From contig NZ_JAGGLL010000031.1 of the NCBI RefSeq assembly GCF_017874425.1, forward strand, positions 1 through 47,354: a DNA stretch of 47,354 bases. Direction: 5' to 3'. The notes under the pieces are model-generated. The model was not told the origin of the DNA, did no database searches, and saw nothing but the letters and a program-made list of their open reading frames with translations. Made by a program: the position numbers and the translations under genes. Below are positions 24,507 to 34,741 of this stretch, in pieces. Each line of letters begins with the position of its first letter. The first letter of the stretch is position 1. The DNA comes from Clostridium punense (GTDB lineage Bacteria > Bacillota > Clostridia > Clostridiales > Clostridiaceae).

Positions 24507-24848
24507 AATGCACCTCCTTGTTTATTATTATCTATTATTCACTTGGGTTTTATCCTTTTAAAAGTTTGCTTTAAAAGTTAAACTTTAGGCGCTTTTTAAT
24601 TCATTTCCTTATTAAATAATAAACAATTTCATTTTGTAGATTTTGCATACTTTAATGGAAATTTTCTATTTTTAATATTAAGCAATTATTTATAATTAAA
24701 ATATAGTAAGGTTTACCTCCATCTATCTGTGTACTCTCACATTATAACGAAATGTAAAAAAGCTACCGATAAACTCTCAAAATTAATCAACATATAGTGT
24801 TGGAGGGATAGAAAAACCATACTAGACTGTGAGAAAAATTGGCAAAAT

Positions 24849-24880
24849 AAAAAACACCAGGTTCTAAAACCTAGTGTTTT
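24849..24880 (-). terminator. Terminator of rnpB
   Basis: A stem AAAACACcAGGTT / AACCTaGTGTTTT with a short loop, followed by U on the minus strand, just past the 3' end of RNase P RNA. Confidence 0.8.
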
Positions 24881-24888
24881 CAATGGAA

Positions 24889-25242
24889 CGAGTAAGTCTG
24901 TAAGCCGAGTTCTGTGTTAGACAATCATCTATCTAGGCCCATTGTTACCAAGTGGGCTCAAGCGATACACCCGGAGACGGGACGGGCAGCCCCTATATGT
25001 CTCCCTATTGATCTTGCTCCAGATGGGGTTTACATAGCCGCAAAGTCGCCATTGCGCTGGTGAGCTCTTACCTCGCCTTTCCACCCTTACCAGTACATGA
25101 TAAATCATGCCTTTGGCGGTATCTCTCTGTTGCACTTTCCTTAGAGTCGCCTCCACTGGGAGTTACCCAGCACCCTGCCCTATGGAGCTCGGACTTTCCT
25201 CTCCTGAAGTTTCCTTCAGCAGCGATTGTCTGGCTTACTCGC
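24889..25242 (-). ncRNA. rnpB: RNase P RNA
   Basis: The catalytic RNA of RNase P, about 354 nt. The P1 helix pairs GAGTAAG at the 5' end with CTTACTC at the 3' end. The conserved start of the P4 helix and CR-I region is visible (GGAGAGGAAAGTCCGAGCTCC-type segment at about 25180-25200 on the minus strand), followed by CAGGGTGCTGGGTAACTCCC. The other half of P4 and its neighbours (ACAGAACTCGGCTTACAGAC) lie near the 3' end. Small open frames inside it are spurious. Confidence 0.95.
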
Positions 25243-25349
25243 AAAAACAATATTATCACATATAAATTAAAAATGCAAATAGTATTTTATGTTATTATTG
25301 ACTTAACCTAGATTTCCAGTTAAAATTCAACTAAAAATCTTCTTTTCAT

Positions 25350-25450
25350 AGGAAACTAAATTCAAGACTTAACTTATACCTGAAACCTACTTTGGTTCCC
25401 TTAAGTTTTTTTTAAATGAATAAAACAAATTTTCTTCATGAAGGTCTTTA
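25350..25450 (+). repeat. Intergenic palindromic element, copy C
   Basis: Contains GGAAACTAAATT, CTTAACTTATACC, then TTTGGTTCCCTTAAG and a TTCTTCATGAAGG tail, matching copy A in order and spacing. The stem arms are degraded. It fills most of the gap between rnpB and the glycosyltransferase set. Confidence 0.5.
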
Positions 25451-25534
25451 GATTATATTAATTGTATTTGATTACTTCTAAGCTACTAGCCTATAGTAAC
25501 TTGGATAAAATACATTGAACTTCACTAAGAAAAG

Positions 25535-27025
25535 TTATGATAATCTTTCTTGCTTTAAAAATCTCTGAATTAATTGAACTCCCTCTACAGCAATTAGAAT
25601 AAATATAGGAATATAGTTCACAATATATCTTGATCTTGTTTCCCACATTAGTAAGAATGCCATAAGCCCAAACACTACTATTCTAAGTATATTAGTATAA
25701 CTACAATTCTTAATTATAATATTGCAGAATGCAGAAACTAAAATTAAAAATAATATTGCTATATGAACAACTTGAGAGAAATAAGCATAGTATTTAAAAT
25801 ACTTACCCTTTTGCAAAAAGATTTCTTGATATATCCCATTATTTATTGGCTGCCTTTTTAACTTGCTTGGAGAGTAGTAAGTGCCATCTCCCCAAGTCCA
25901 GGAAGCCTTAATTGTTAGAAACTTGAAGTAGCCACCTCGGCCATAATTATCCAGCCTATTTTTTATCTCCTCCAAATTCGCCTTGGTTCTTTCTTCTCTA
26001 GTTGAATAGCTATAGGTTAATAAATAATCATCATAGTCCCAACCTCCATGGCCCTTCATACCCATCATTACCCAATGAGTGTATGGAATTGGACTTTTTT
26101 CTGATACTTTAAAATCAAACATTTTATGAGAATCAACCATGACATAAAAAATTTGAGTGGCTATAAAAAACGTCACAACCATTATTATAATCTTAGGTAA
26201 ATACTCCTTAATTTTTTCTTCTAAAAACAGTTGCAAGGTAATAGCAATGAGCATGAATATTACCGTTAGCTTTATTTGTCCACCACCAGCACCAATAACT
26301 CCTATTACTGCATAAAGAATATATTTTTTCCACCTTTCAGTGATTTCCTTACTTAAAATAAATAAGTACAGTATTAAAACTGGAAATACCATAGACAGTG
26401 TGTCTGTATAATATATTGGTGCATAAGTATAAAAAGGCGTAGTTAATATTGCTACTAGTAGTGCTAGGAATGCTTTTGCTGTTCCAAAGATTCTATCACA
26501 TATATAAAACATAAGTATTATTGCTATATCTATCATTATCACGTTTAAAATTATACCCACAGCTACAAATCTTTCTATCCCTAACATGTAAGCTGCTTTA
26601 TAAATTACTGAAAGAAATAAGAATACTCCTGTATTATTTCGAAATTCTAGAAAATAATCCATATTGGCTACACCGTTACCAGTAACTAAAGAAACTGCAT
26701 TTCTATGTACAAAGCCAAAGTCCCAAGTAGGGGTAACTCTTAAGTAGTACCCCAAGATTAATTGTATTATCATTACTACTGCCATTAAAGTAAAGACTAT
26801 TATGGTTTTTCTTTTCTTGGTTATATTACAACACCGATTTTCAAGCACCTTATTTATATAAATTAGCATGCCTATAAATATTCCAACAAAGCCTATAATA
26901 ATCGCTGGATTAAACTGAAAAAATCCTGAATTACCATTGTTGTTTAAAAGAACATTTATAAAAATCCATGAAAATATTGTAAAAAAGACTATATTTATAA
27001 CTTTATAAAAAAATGTTTTTATCAT
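25535..27025 (-). CDS. Multi-pass membrane glycosyltransferase-like protein
   Basis: About 496 residues with roughly eleven to thirteen predicted membrane helices and a C-terminal extracytoplasmic stretch (GWDYDDYLLTYSYSTREERT near residue 340). The architecture and the first-loop acidic motif (RVTPTWDFGFVHRNAVSLVT) are those of lipid-linked-sugar-dependent GT-C/PMT-type transferases. It is the third gene of a GtrA-GtrB-transferase set. The ATG at 27025 is preferred over the GTG at 27049, because AGGAG lies 7 nt before it. The sugar and acceptor are not known. Confidence 0.65.
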   Translation of the reverse strand: MIKTFFYKVINIVFFTIFSWIFINVLLNNNGNSGFFQFNPAIIIGFVGIFIGMLIYINKVLENRCCNITKKRKTIIVFTLMAVVMIIQLILGYYLRVTPTWDFGFVHRNAVSLVTGNGVANMDYFLEFRNNTGVFLFLSVIYKAAYMLGIERFVAVGIILNVIMIDIAIILMFYICDRIFGTAKAFLALLVAILTTPFYTYAPIYYTDTLSMVFPVLILYLFILSKEITERWKKYILYAVIGVIGAGGGQIKLTVIFMLIAITLQLFLEEKIKEYLPKIIIMVVTFFIATQIFYVMVDSHKMFDFKVSEKSPIPYTHWVMMGMKGHGGWDYDDYLLTYSYSTREERTKANLEEIKNRLDNYGRGGYFKFLTIKASWTWGDGTYYSPSKLKRQPINNGIYQEIFLQKGKYFKYYAYFSQVVHIAILFLILVSAFCNIIIKNCSYTNILRIVVFGLMAFLLMWETRSRYIVNYIPIFILIAVEGVQLIQRFLKQERLS

Positions 27026-27049
27026 TGTATAACTCCTATTATGAGACAC

Positions 27050-27991
27050 TTAGTTTATAAATTTATCAATTATATACCTAGGTCTATCTTTTACTTCCGT
27101 GTAAATTTTCCCTATATATTCTCCTATTATTCCTAAGGCTAAAAGTTGTATTCCCCCCAACAACCATATTGAACTTACTATAGATGTCCACCCACTAACG
27201 GTATTCCCAGTAAATTTTGCTATGAGTGAATAGGCTAATGTGAATAAACTTAACACGAAAATTGTGAAGCCTAGAGAAGTAATTAAACGTATTGGTTTTA
27301 TGCTAAAGGATGTAATTCCATCAAAAGCAAAAGCCAGCATCTTCTTTAATGGGTACTTTGATTCCCCAGCAAATCTTTCGGCTCTTTCATAGGTAACCAC
27401 CGAAGACTTGTATCCTATTAAAGGAACTATGCCTCTTAAGAACAGATTTATTTCTCTATAGCTAGCTAACCCCTCAAGGGCACGTTTACTCATTAATCTA
27501 TAGTCAGCATGGTTATTAACTATATCAACTCCTAAAGCGGTCATGAATTTATAGAATCCCAGTGCAGTATTCCTTTTAAAGAAGGTGTCTGTTTCCCTAG
27601 AGGATCTTACTCCATAAACCACATCATTACCTTTATAATATTCTTCAATAAATTTATCAATGGCATCAATATCGTCTTGTAAATCCGCATCTAAAGAAAT
27701 AACCATATCTGCATGTTCTTTAGCAGTCATTAGTCCTGCGAGTAAGGCATTTTGGTGTCCTCTATTTCTTGATAGTTTTATTCCAGAAATCAATCCATTT
27801 TCCTTATGTAGTGACTCTATTATCTGCCATGTTTTATCTTTAGAGCCATCATCTACAAAAACTATTTTACTTTTTTCTGAAATTGTTTCTTTTTTTATTA
27901 AGTCAGATACCTTTACAATTAATCTTTTAGAAGTTTCCATTAACACTTCTTCTTCATTGTAACAAGGTACTACAAGATATAATGTATCCAC
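27050..27991 (-). CDS. GtrB-like bactoprenol glycosyltransferase (GT2)
   Basis: A GT2 enzyme of the dolichyl-phosphate-mannose-synthase/GtrB type. VVPCYNEEEVL, the DDGS motif in FVDDGSKDKTW, the DXD-like SLDADLQDDI and the RxxRDW-type segment (RGIVPLIGYKSSVVTYERAE) are present, followed by two C-terminal helices. It loads undecaprenyl phosphate with a sugar on the cytoplasmic face. The GTG at 27991, 8-9 nt after GGAGGAA, is the likely start; an in-frame TTG lies 15 nt upstream. Confidence 0.88.
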   Translation of the reverse strand: MDTLYLVVPCYNEEEVLMETSKRLIVKVSDLIKKETISEKSKIVFVDDGSKDKTWQIIESLHKENGLISGIKLSRNRGHQNALLAGLMTAKEHADMVISLDADLQDDIDAIDKFIEEYYKGNDVVYGVRSSRETDTFFKRNTALGFYKFMTALGVDIVNNHADYRLMSKRALEGLASYREINLFLRGIVPLIGYKSSVVTYERAERFAGESKYPLKKMLAFAFDGITSFSIKPIRLITSLGFTIFVLSLFTLAYSLIAKFTGNTVSGWTSIVSSIWLLGGIQLLALGIIGEYIGKIYTEVKDRPRYIIDKFIN

Positions 27992-28012
27992 ATTGCTTTC
28001 CTCCAATTAAAG

Positions 28013-28426
28013 TTAGTTTTTAAAAATCATTAGTTTACTAAAAATATAGTTTAATGCTATCACAACTATATTTGCTAGAATTTTAATAATGAAATCATTA
28101 AAGCTTAAAATATCAACAAAAACGTACATGATACCAATGTCTAAAATACCTGAAAAAAGCCTGCATCCTATAAAAGCTACGATTTCATTAACTAAATACC
28201 TTAGCTCTATATTTTTGCTTTGAAACACAAAAATCTTATTTGTAACATAGGCAAATAACACAGATAAAATCCAAGCAATAATATTACTTACTAAATAATT
28301 TATACTTAAAACTCTTGATAGCAAGAAATAAGTAATAATATTAATTACTGTAGTTAATCCGCCAAAAATACAATATAAAACTACCTCTTTATACTTATTA
28401 AGTAGTTTCACCAATTTTTCCTTCAT
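28013..28426 (-). CDS. GtrA-family membrane protein
   Basis: A 137-aa protein with four helices and the GtrA signature: EVVLYCIFGGLTTVINIITY at the N-terminus, then IIAWILSVLFAYVTNKIFVF, VNEIVAFIGCRLFSGILDIG and VIALNYIFSKLMIF. GtrA proteins are thought to flip lipid-linked sugars made by GtrB. The ATG at 28426 follows AAAGGGTGAAATT and replaces the further-upstream GTG. The next gene lies 22 nt away. The set of three suggests cell-surface glycan decoration. Confidence 0.85.
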   Translation of the reverse strand: MKEKLVKLLNKYKEVVLYCIFGGLTTVINIITYFLLSRVLSINYLVSNIIAWILSVLFAYVTNKIFVFQSKNIELRYLVNEIVAFIGCRLFSGILDIGIMYVFVDILSFNDFIIKILANIVVIALNYIFSKLMIFKN

Positions 28427-28477
28427 AATTTCACCCTTTACTATAATTTTACAATTATAGATTTTATTATATCCCAC

Positions 28478-28811
28478 TTATTTACAAGTTACAAATTAAT
28501 AAAAAATAAACAATCATGCCTATAGGGAACCAAAATCAACATTTATCATATTCACTTAACTACTCTTAGTCACCTTATGGCCTTTTGATATTACTAAAAT
28601 AAAACTCCTCATGATAGCCTTATTCATCAGCTTCATTGTTCCCAAGGAGCTAGACACTTCTAATGCTTTAGGAAAACCACTTTAATCTTAAAGGTTGTTA
28701 TTCATAGGCATAGATAAAAGTCCATGATTATCCTTAGATATTACTTTTAGCATATCTAAAATTAGACTTTCACAGACTCTTGGTGCTTATTGCTAGGCTA
28801 TTTATACTCTT
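28478..28811. other. Gene-free gap with a possible decayed gene end
   Basis: A 334-nt gap. On the minus strand a short frame reads APRVCESLILDMLKVISKDN and ends HGLLSMPMNNNL before a stop, perhaps the remains of a gene. GGGAACCAAAATC and GATGAATAAGG motifs recall degraded palindromic elements. Nothing firm. Confidence 0.3.
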
Positions 28812-29621
28812 TTATACTAAGTTATAGGGATCAAAGGAATTAGTTGAAATTATCACCCTATGATTATGACCCATATCTTTTAAAATGTTGTTTAGTTTTT
28901 TACCTACTACCTTCATAGGTGGCCATTCAGTAACAAAATGCCCTGCATCTATAATTGCTATATCCTCTTCTCTCATATCACTAACGTGATGGTATCTAGT
29001 ATCACCAGTAATGATGCAGTCACAACCACTTTTTCTTACAAGGTCGAAATAATCTTCACCACTGCCATTAACAATGGCAATAGTATTTATTTCTTTATTA
29101 GGGTTTCCTACAAATCTAACAAAAGGGGCATTGTATTTTTCTTTAACTTTATTACATAATTCTAAAAGACTTATTGGAGAGTTAGCCTTAACTATTCTCC
29201 CAACCCCGTTGTTGTTATTGTCAAAGGTTTTATTCACCTCTAAAACTCTAAAGTTTTCATAGCCAAGAAGTTCTGTTGCTATGTGGTTTAAGCCTTCATT
29301 AACTGCATCTAAGTTGGTATGGCTGGAATATACACTAATTTTATTTTCAATAAGTTTAATAATTTTTCTTCCAAGCAAAGTATCAGTAGTAATAGTTTTA
29401 GGTTTTAAAAATAGTAGCGGATGGTGAGTTACAATAAGATTGCAACCTTTTTCTATTGCTTCTTCTATTATCTCAAAGGTTACATCTAATGCTACTAATA
29501 TTTTATTTACCTCTGCATTTCTGTCCCCTACCATTAATCCAACATTATCATAGCCAACAGCAAGGCTTGGTGGTGCCATGGTCTCCATAACTTTTATTAC
29601 ATCTTCAACTTTTAAAAACAC
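28812..29621 (-). CDS. Nif3-like dinuclear metal-centre protein
   Basis: A 269-aa member of the Nif3/YqfO (DUF34) family, annotated as GTP cyclohydrolase 1 type 2-like. Motifs: PPSLAVGYDNVGLMVGDRNA near residue 17, LIVTHHPLLFLKPKT, VYSSHTNLDAVNEGLN and IAIIDAGHFVTEWPP. The His and Asp residues form the binuclear metal site of a toroidal hexamer. The precise reaction is debated. It overlaps trmK by 10 nt, the usual arrangement. Starts with GTG. Confidence 0.92.
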   Translation of the reverse strand: MFLKVEDVIKVMETMAPPSLAVGYDNVGLMVGDRNAEVNKILVALDVTFEIIEEAIEKGCNLIVTHHPLLFLKPKTITTDTLLGRKIIKLIENKISVYSSHTNLDAVNEGLNHIATELLGYENFRVLEVNKTFDNNNNGVGRIVKANSPISLLELCNKVKEKYNAPFVRFVGNPNKEINTIAIVNGSGEDYFDLVRKSGCDCIITGDTRYHHVSDMREEDIAIIDAGHFVTEWPPMKVVGKKLNNILKDMGHNHRVIISTNSFDPYNLV

Positions 29622-30301
29622 TGTAAAAACTCCTTTAGCTTCTTTATTAATGTTTCTAATTCTTCTTTACGTTTTTTTGCAAGGTCTGTTTCTTCAGTAA
29701 GATTATCATAAACTCTAGTATATTTATTTAGTTTAAACTGAAGATATTCCTTAAATACTGTATCCTTTTTTTGAAGAAGTATTTCACTTACTTCATAATA
29801 TATAGGGTCTATTTCCCTTTTATTATTATCATATTTTATCTTCATAATTTCGTAGTATTTATCTTCATCTTTTACAATGATTTCATCAATGATAGTATAT
29901 CCACTGCTATAAATATGCGCTCTTAGTACTTCCGGGTTTTGTACTGGCTGAACAACAACATATTTTAGTCCTTTGAACACCTTCTTGCTATCCTCTAAAA
30001 TATCTCTAATTAAATTTCCACCCATTCCTGCAATGACAGCAGCTTCAACCTCACCTGGCTTAACAGTGGTTAACCCACCTCCTAACCTAGTCTGAATTTT
30101 ATTTCCTAGGTTATAATCTTGAATATTTTTCTTTGCCTTTTCCACCGGGCCTTTATTTATATCACTTGCTACTGCAAAGTCTATTAGGTTATTTTCAACT
30201 AGGTATATGGGAATATATCCATGGTCTGTCCCCACATCAACTATACTTTTCACATTTTCTATTAAACTACTTATAGCTTTTAATCTTTCGCTTAAAACCA
30301 T
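29612..30301 (-). CDS. trmK: tRNA (adenine(22)-N(1))-methyltransferase TrmK
   Basis: A 229-aa SAM-dependent methyltransferase. The SAM-binding motif is VDVGTDHGYIPIYLVE (about residues 21-36), with DINKGPVEKAKKNIQ, the active-site-type AAVIAGMGGNLIRDIL and VVQPVQNPEVLRAHI, as in Bacillus TrmK (YqfN). The C-terminal ~70 residues are a coiled coil. It modifies A22 of tRNA. It is translationally coupled to the Nif3-like gene and lies downstream of the sigma-A block, a common Firmicute context. Confidence 0.93.
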   Translation of the reverse strand: MVLSERLKAISSLIENVKSIVDVGTDHGYIPIYLVENNLIDFAVASDINKGPVEKAKKNIQDYNLGNKIQTRLGGGLTTVKPGEVEAAVIAGMGGNLIRDILEDSKKVFKGLKYVVVQPVQNPEVLRAHIYSSGYTIIDEIIVKDEDKYYEIMKIKYDNNKREIDPIYYEVSEILLQKKDTVFKEYLQFKLNKYTRVYDNLTEETDLAKKRKEELETLIKKLKEFLQCF

Positions 30302-30329
30302 ATCTTATGTACTCCTTTAAATTAAAACT

Positions 30330-30353
30330 AGCCCTAATTATTGAAATTAGGGC
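30330..30353 (-). terminator. Terminator of the PH-domain gene
   Basis: A 9-bp stem GCCCTAATT / AATTAGGGC with a short loop and a U-rich tail on the minus strand. Confidence 0.7.
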
Positions 30354-30363
30354 AGTTACTATG

Positions 30364-31254
30364 TTAAAAAATTGTGCTTGTAATAATTTTTATCTGTAAA
30401 ATTAAAAATATAAAAGATATCAAAAGCGCTGCGTATAAATATCTGTAGGCTGTCTTTCTATCATATTTTGCGCAAAAATAAGCTGCATAATACATACAAA
30501 ACAATATGGCTGCATTTAATGCCCCATAGGTCATTTGTACGGAAACAAATTGCTTATCCGTCCCCATCCTAACAGGTTTAAAAGTAGCATCAAAGGTTAT
30601 TGGCATTATATTAGGCAATTTATGATTTAAATAAAGTATTAATGGATTTAAAGTCATACCTATTATTATTGTACTGGCCATAAATAAAATATTTCTAAAT
30701 TTTTTATCTTTATATAATTTGTTAGGCTTATTAAACTTTACTTCCCATTGTATTTTAAAAATGTTATTTTTATTTAAAAGCGCTTCAAAGGCTTCTGGTT
30801 CAATTGGGGATATAGCATAGTTTATATCCTCTGTTCTTAAGTATATTACAGATGAATTGTTAGTAACAAACATTCTTGTTGTTCCTAAAGTTTTAACTAC
30901 ACTTCGTCCAAGAGCAAACCTATTAGAAGCAACCCCTGAAAGTTTAATTCCTTTAATTTTTCCTGATAATATGGTGTAGCCTTTTATATCTGATAGTGGT
31001 ATGTTAACCTTCTTTAAGTTTCCTATACCTGTTATTTGTAACTCATCTTCAGTAATTGTATATTTCACTGTAATCCATAAGAAGATGTGATATAAGTAAA
31101 ATATATTCAATGCAATCATTAGTGCTCTAAGCAAATTTAACACTGTATAAGAACCCGTAGTATTCATTAAAAATAACCCTAAAATATTATAGAGTATCAT
31201 AGTAAAAACTGTATTTACTATTTCATAGCTTTTTATCCCTTTAAATACTTTCAT
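30364..31254 (-). CDS. PH-domain-like integral membrane protein
   Basis: A 296-aa protein of unknown function. Two helices start the protein (VFTMILYNILGLFLMNTTGS and then LMIALNIFYLYHIFLWITVK). A beta-rich cytosolic domain follows (about 70-165: KYTITEDELQITGIGNLKKV, SDIKGYTILSGKIKGI, then an IYLRTEDINYAISP strand), as in bacterial PH-like modules. Two or three helices end it. It lies between rpoD and trmK, with terminators on both sides, so it is an independent unit. GTGAAAAC is seen before ATG. Confidence 0.6.
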   Translation of the reverse strand: MKVFKGIKSYEIVNTVFTMILYNILGLFLMNTTGSYTVLNLLRALMIALNIFYLYHIFLWITVKYTITEDELQITGIGNLKKVNIPLSDIKGYTILSGKIKGIKLSGVASNRFALGRSVVKTLGTTRMFVTNNSSVIYLRTEDINYAISPIEPEAFEALLNKNNIFKIQWEVKFNKPNKLYKDKKFRNILFMASTIIIGMTLNPLILYLNHKLPNIMPITFDATFKPVRMGTDKQFVSVQMTYGALNAAILFCMYYAAYFCAKYDRKTAYRYLYAALLISFIFLILQIKIITSTIF

Positions 31255-31516
31255 GTTTTCACCACCTTATGGAAATTATAGCATAAAAGTGTGAAAGGGT
31301 AAATTATTAATTTCTTATTTAGTTTTATAATATAAACTTTTATGAAATTTTACTATTGTAAAAGTAGTGAAACTTTTATTTATAACTTCCTAGGATATAA
31401 CCTTATTTTATTCACCTTGAAAAACTTTAGATGAATAAAGTAAATTCATATATAAGTTAAGTTTAGCTTTAAATTCCTATATTTAGGACTCAAACTCAAC
31501 TATCAGTTTCTGTATT

Positions 31517-31560
31517 ATTTTTGTTACTTTAAGACTTTTAAGGCTTAAAGTAACAAAAAT
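31517..31560. terminator. Long symmetrical hairpin
   Basis: A 17-bp perfect inverted repeat ATTTTTGTTACTTTAAG / CTTAAAGTAACAAAAAT with a 10-nt loop. A- and U-rich arms allow termination either way. The rest of the gap 31255-31700 shows only the rpoD terminator. Confidence 0.65.
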
Positions 31561-31594
31561 GAATTTCTATGCAGTGATAAAAGATTAAATAATA

Positions 31595-31636
31595 AAAACC
31601 ATGCATAAGTAGAGCATCTCTATTATGCATGGTTTT
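31595..31636 (-). terminator. Terminator of rpoD
   Basis: A stem of about 18 bp (AAAACCATGCATAAgTAGA with its complement) followed by U on the minus strand. Confidence 0.85.
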
Positions 31637-31700
31637 CTTCATATTAAATTAATACCTATTGTAAATACCTTTTCAAGGTACATAATACATGTTAAATCTA

Positions 31701-32753
31701 TTAATCTAAGTAGTCTTTTAGTTTTTTACTTCTACTTGGGTGTCTTAGCTTTCTTAAAGCTTTAGCTTCGATTTGTCTTATTCTTTCCCTTGTTACATTA
31801 AACTCTTTACCTACTTCTTCAAGAGTTCTAGCTCTTCCGTCATCAAGACCAAATCTAAGTCTTAATACTTTTTCTTCCCTTGGAGTTAATGTGCGTAATT
31901 GACTAATTAATTGTTCTTTTAACATGGTAAAGGCTGCAGCCTCAGCTGGAGCTGGTGCATCATCATCTGGGATAAAATCTCCTAAATGGCTATCTTCTTC
32001 TTCACCTATTGGAGTTTCCAATGACACTGGTTCTTGAGCAATTTTCATTATTTCACGAACTTTATCTACTGACATATCCATATGTTTTGCGATTTCTTCT
32101 GGCAATGGCTCACGACCAAGTTCTTGAAGTAATTGTCTTGAAACTCTAATTAATTTATTAATTGTTTCTACCATGTGTACTGGTATTCTTATTGTTCTTG
32201 CTTGGTCAGCAATAGCTCTTGTTATCGCCTGTCTTATCCACCATGTAGCATAAGTACTAAATTTAAATCCTTTTCTATAGTCGAATTTTTCAACAGCTTT
32301 TATAAGGCCTAAATTTCCCTCTTGAATTAAATCAAGGAATAACATACCTCTTCCAACATATCTTTTAGCTATGCTTACAACAAGTCTTAGGTTAGCTTCT
32401 GCTAATTTCTTCTTAGCATAAGCATCTCCTTCTTCAATTTTTTGTGCAAGGTCCATTTCCTCATCTGAAGAAAGTAGAGGTACTTTTCCTATTTCCTTCA
32501 AGTACATTCTTACAGGGTCATCTATGGCTATACCTTCTGGAATGGAAATATCAATTTCTTCTTCTTCTTGTACGTCTCCAACAACGTCAATATCCATGGA
32601 TTCTAGAACTTCATATATCTTCTCTATTTGTTCCGGACTTAAATCCACATCTTCTAGTTCATCCATTATTTCCTTATAAGTTAGAGAACCTTTTTTCTTT
32701 CCCTTTTCAATTAAGTTTTTTACTATGCTTACCTTTGCATTCTTATCTTTCAT
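31701..32753 (-). CDS. rpoD: RNA polymerase sigma factor RpoD (SigA)
   Basis: The 350-aa housekeeping sigma factor. Region 1.1-type N-terminus ([20 protein letters not shown]), region 1.2 ([17 protein letters not shown]), region 2 ([40 protein letters not shown]), region 3 and region 4 ([20 protein letters not shown]). Length suits clostridial SigA. The ATG at 32753 follows an AAAGGAGGTAATGTG; an in-frame GTG directly precedes it. It follows dnaG by 17-20 nt in the dnaG-rpoD operon. Confidence 0.97.
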   Translation of the reverse strand: MKDKNAKVSIVKNLIEKGKKKGSLTYKEIMDELEDVDLSPEQIEKIYEVLESMDIDVVGDVQEEEEIDISIPEGIAIDDPVRMYLKEIGKVPLLSSDEEMDLAQKIEEGDAYAKKKLAEANLRLVVSIAKRYVGRGMLFLDLIQEGNLGLIKAVEKFDYRKGFKFSTYATWWIRQAITRAIADQARTIRIPVHMVETINKLIRVSRQLLQELGREPLPEEIAKHMDMSVDKVREIMKIAQEPVSLETPIGEEEDSHLGDFIPDDDAPAPAEAAAFTMLKEQLISQLRTLTPREEKVLRLRFGLDDGRARTLEEVGKEFNVTRERIRQIEAKALRKLRHPSRSKKLKDYLD

Positions 32754-32773
32754 CACATTACCTCCTTTCCAGG

Positions 32774-34543
32774 TTATATGTTACTAATTTCCTTTTGTAT
32801 ATTTACAAGCTGTTGTGCTAATCCTAGAGATTCTTCTACTAATCCTTGGGATTCACATATCCTAATTTTATTCATAATCTCTTTCTTCGACTCCTCTAAT
32901 TTAAATTTTTTCATTTCTCTGATACAATCATGAATCATTTTCTCCACATCGTATTCGCCTAATTTAACTTGGAGTTCCTGTATATTTATCCATTCTTTTG
33001 TGCATTCAACATCTTCTGCACATTTTGTATCGATTTTTGAATTTCTTTCACCATCAGGCAAGTCATGATATTTTAATATCAAGTCATAAATAATTTTATG
33101 GCTCTCTACAATAAAATCATCTCTATCTATTAAACTAATAATAGTTCTTAGAATTTCATTATCTTTATACATAAGCTTTAAAATAGTTCTTTCACCTTTT
33201 ACATAAGCGGGCTCTAAATATAATTTTTGCCCAAAATCTGCATTAATATTAGGTTTTTCTTCATTTTTTGAAGTTTTTTTGTTTATTTCTCTTACGGTCT
33301 CTAAAATTGATTCTTCACTTAAGCCAGTGCTTTGTGAGACTTGCTTTACATATACTTCTCTCTCAATAGGTTGAAGTGAGGAAAGTATGTTTGCTACACT
33401 ATTTACATACTTTATTATCATTTCTTTATTTGAGAAATTTATTCCATCTTCAGCTTTTTTTAGTCTATAATCTGTGAGAGGAAGTGCATTGTTTACCAGC
33501 TTTAAAAAGGCTTCTTTTCCATTTGCTTTAATATATTCATCTGGGTCTTTTCCTTGAGGGACCTGCAACACTTTTATATCAAAATTTTCCTTTTTTAAAA
33601 TCTCAAGACCTCTTAAGGTTGCATTTTGACCTGCTAAATCTGCATCAAAAGATATTATAACCTTATCTACATATCTTTTTAAAAGTTTTGCTTGGTATTC
33701 AGTTAGTGCTGTTCCTAATGTTGCAACTACATTTGTTATTCCATACTGATGAAGAGATATACAATCCATATAGCCTTCTACTATAATTACAGTCCTATCC
33801 ATATTGCTTTTAATCGCAAAATTTAATCCATAAAGGTGTATTCCTTTTTTAAATAATGGGGTTTCTGGTGAATTTAAATATTTAGGTTTTGAGTCATCTA
33901 AAACTCTACCTCCAAAACCAATAACCTTGCCACTATAGTCAAATACCGGGAAAATAACCCTATTTCTGAATCTATCATATAAGGATCCTTTAGGACTTTT
34001 TATTATAAGACCTAGATTAAGCAGCTCTTCTTCTTTAACACCTTTAGCTTTTAGATGGTTTCTTAAGTTATGCCATCCATCAAGAGCAAAGCCAATACCA
34101 AACTTTTTTAGGGTTGAATCATTTATCCCTCTATTTTTAAAGTATGAATATGCCTTTTCATCTCTTCTTAAATTATTATAAAAGTATCTTGCTGCTTCTA
34201 CATTGATGTTATACATCTTATCATATTTAGCACGTTCTACTTTTTTTTCTTTATTCTCTTCTATGTCTATTCCTATTCTTTCAGCAAGTACCTTTACAGC
34301 TTCCGGAAAGTTTAGATTTTTTGTCTTCATAACAAAAGTTATTACATTTCCAGCTTCTCCGCACCCAAAACACTTATATATTTGTTTTTCTTTCGATACA
34401 GTAAAAGAGGGTGTTTTTTCATGATGAAAAGGGCACACACCAATGTAATTTCGTCCTGTATGCTTTAATCTTATTGAATCTGAAATTACATCTACTATGT
34501 CATTTTGTTCTTTAACCTTTTGTATGACTTCTTCTGAAAACAC
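32774..34543 (-). CDS. dnaG: DNA primase DnaG
   Basis: A 589-aa primase. The zinc-binding domain is [11 protein letters not shown]...[11 protein letters not shown] (about residues 38-70). The TOPRIM core has [17 protein letters not shown] and [20 protein letters not shown] (about 255-330). The C-terminal part, which would bind helicase, is charged. GTG start with AGGTG 11-12 nt upstream. It makes RNA primers for replication. The rpoD gene follows directly, and dgt precedes it after 198 nt. Confidence 0.97.
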   Translation of the reverse strand: MFSEEVIQKVKEQNDIVDVISDSIRLKHTGRNYIGVCPFHHEKTPSFTVSKEKQIYKCFGCGEAGNVITFVMKTKNLNFPEAVKVLAERIGIDIEENKEKKVERAKYDKMYNINVEAARYFYNNLRRDEKAYSYFKNRGINDSTLKKFGIGFALDGWHNLRNHLKAKGVKEEELLNLGLIIKSPKGSLYDRFRNRVIFPVFDYSGKVIGFGGRVLDDSKPKYLNSPETPLFKKGIHLYGLNFAIKSNMDRTVIIVEGYMDCISLHQYGITNVVATLGTALTEYQAKLLKRYVDKVIISFDADLAGQNATLRGLEILKKENFDIKVLQVPQGKDPDEYIKANGKEAFLKLVNNALPLTDYRLKKAEDGINFSNKEMIIKYVNSVANILSSLQPIEREVYVKQVSQSTGLSEESILETVREINKKTSKNEEKPNINADFGQKLYLEPAYVKGERTILKLMYKDNEILRTIISLIDRDDFIVESHKIIYDLILKYHDLPDGERNSKIDTKCAEDVECTKEWINIQELQVKLGEYDVEKMIHDCIREMKKFKLEESKKEIMNKIRICESQGLVEESLGLAQQLVNIQKEISNI

Positions 34544-34741
34544 TTAAAGATTTCACCTGCCTATAAAGTCCATACCTAATCATTTTCGACAAAAACTCTT
34601 ATATTCCTTCTTTTGTTTGAACTTTTTTTTATTTTTTTGTAATAATTGCTATTATTATATTCTGTGCAAAGTTGATTTTTCCTTCATGAAAATAAACTTT
34701 TAATAAATTATAAATAAATTCATGTCTATAAATTCATTTAT

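Noticed and set aside
24929-25312. Open frames inside the RNase P RNA region
   Set aside because: They lie within rnpB, whose conserved structure explains the sequence; the frames lack RBS and family resemblance.
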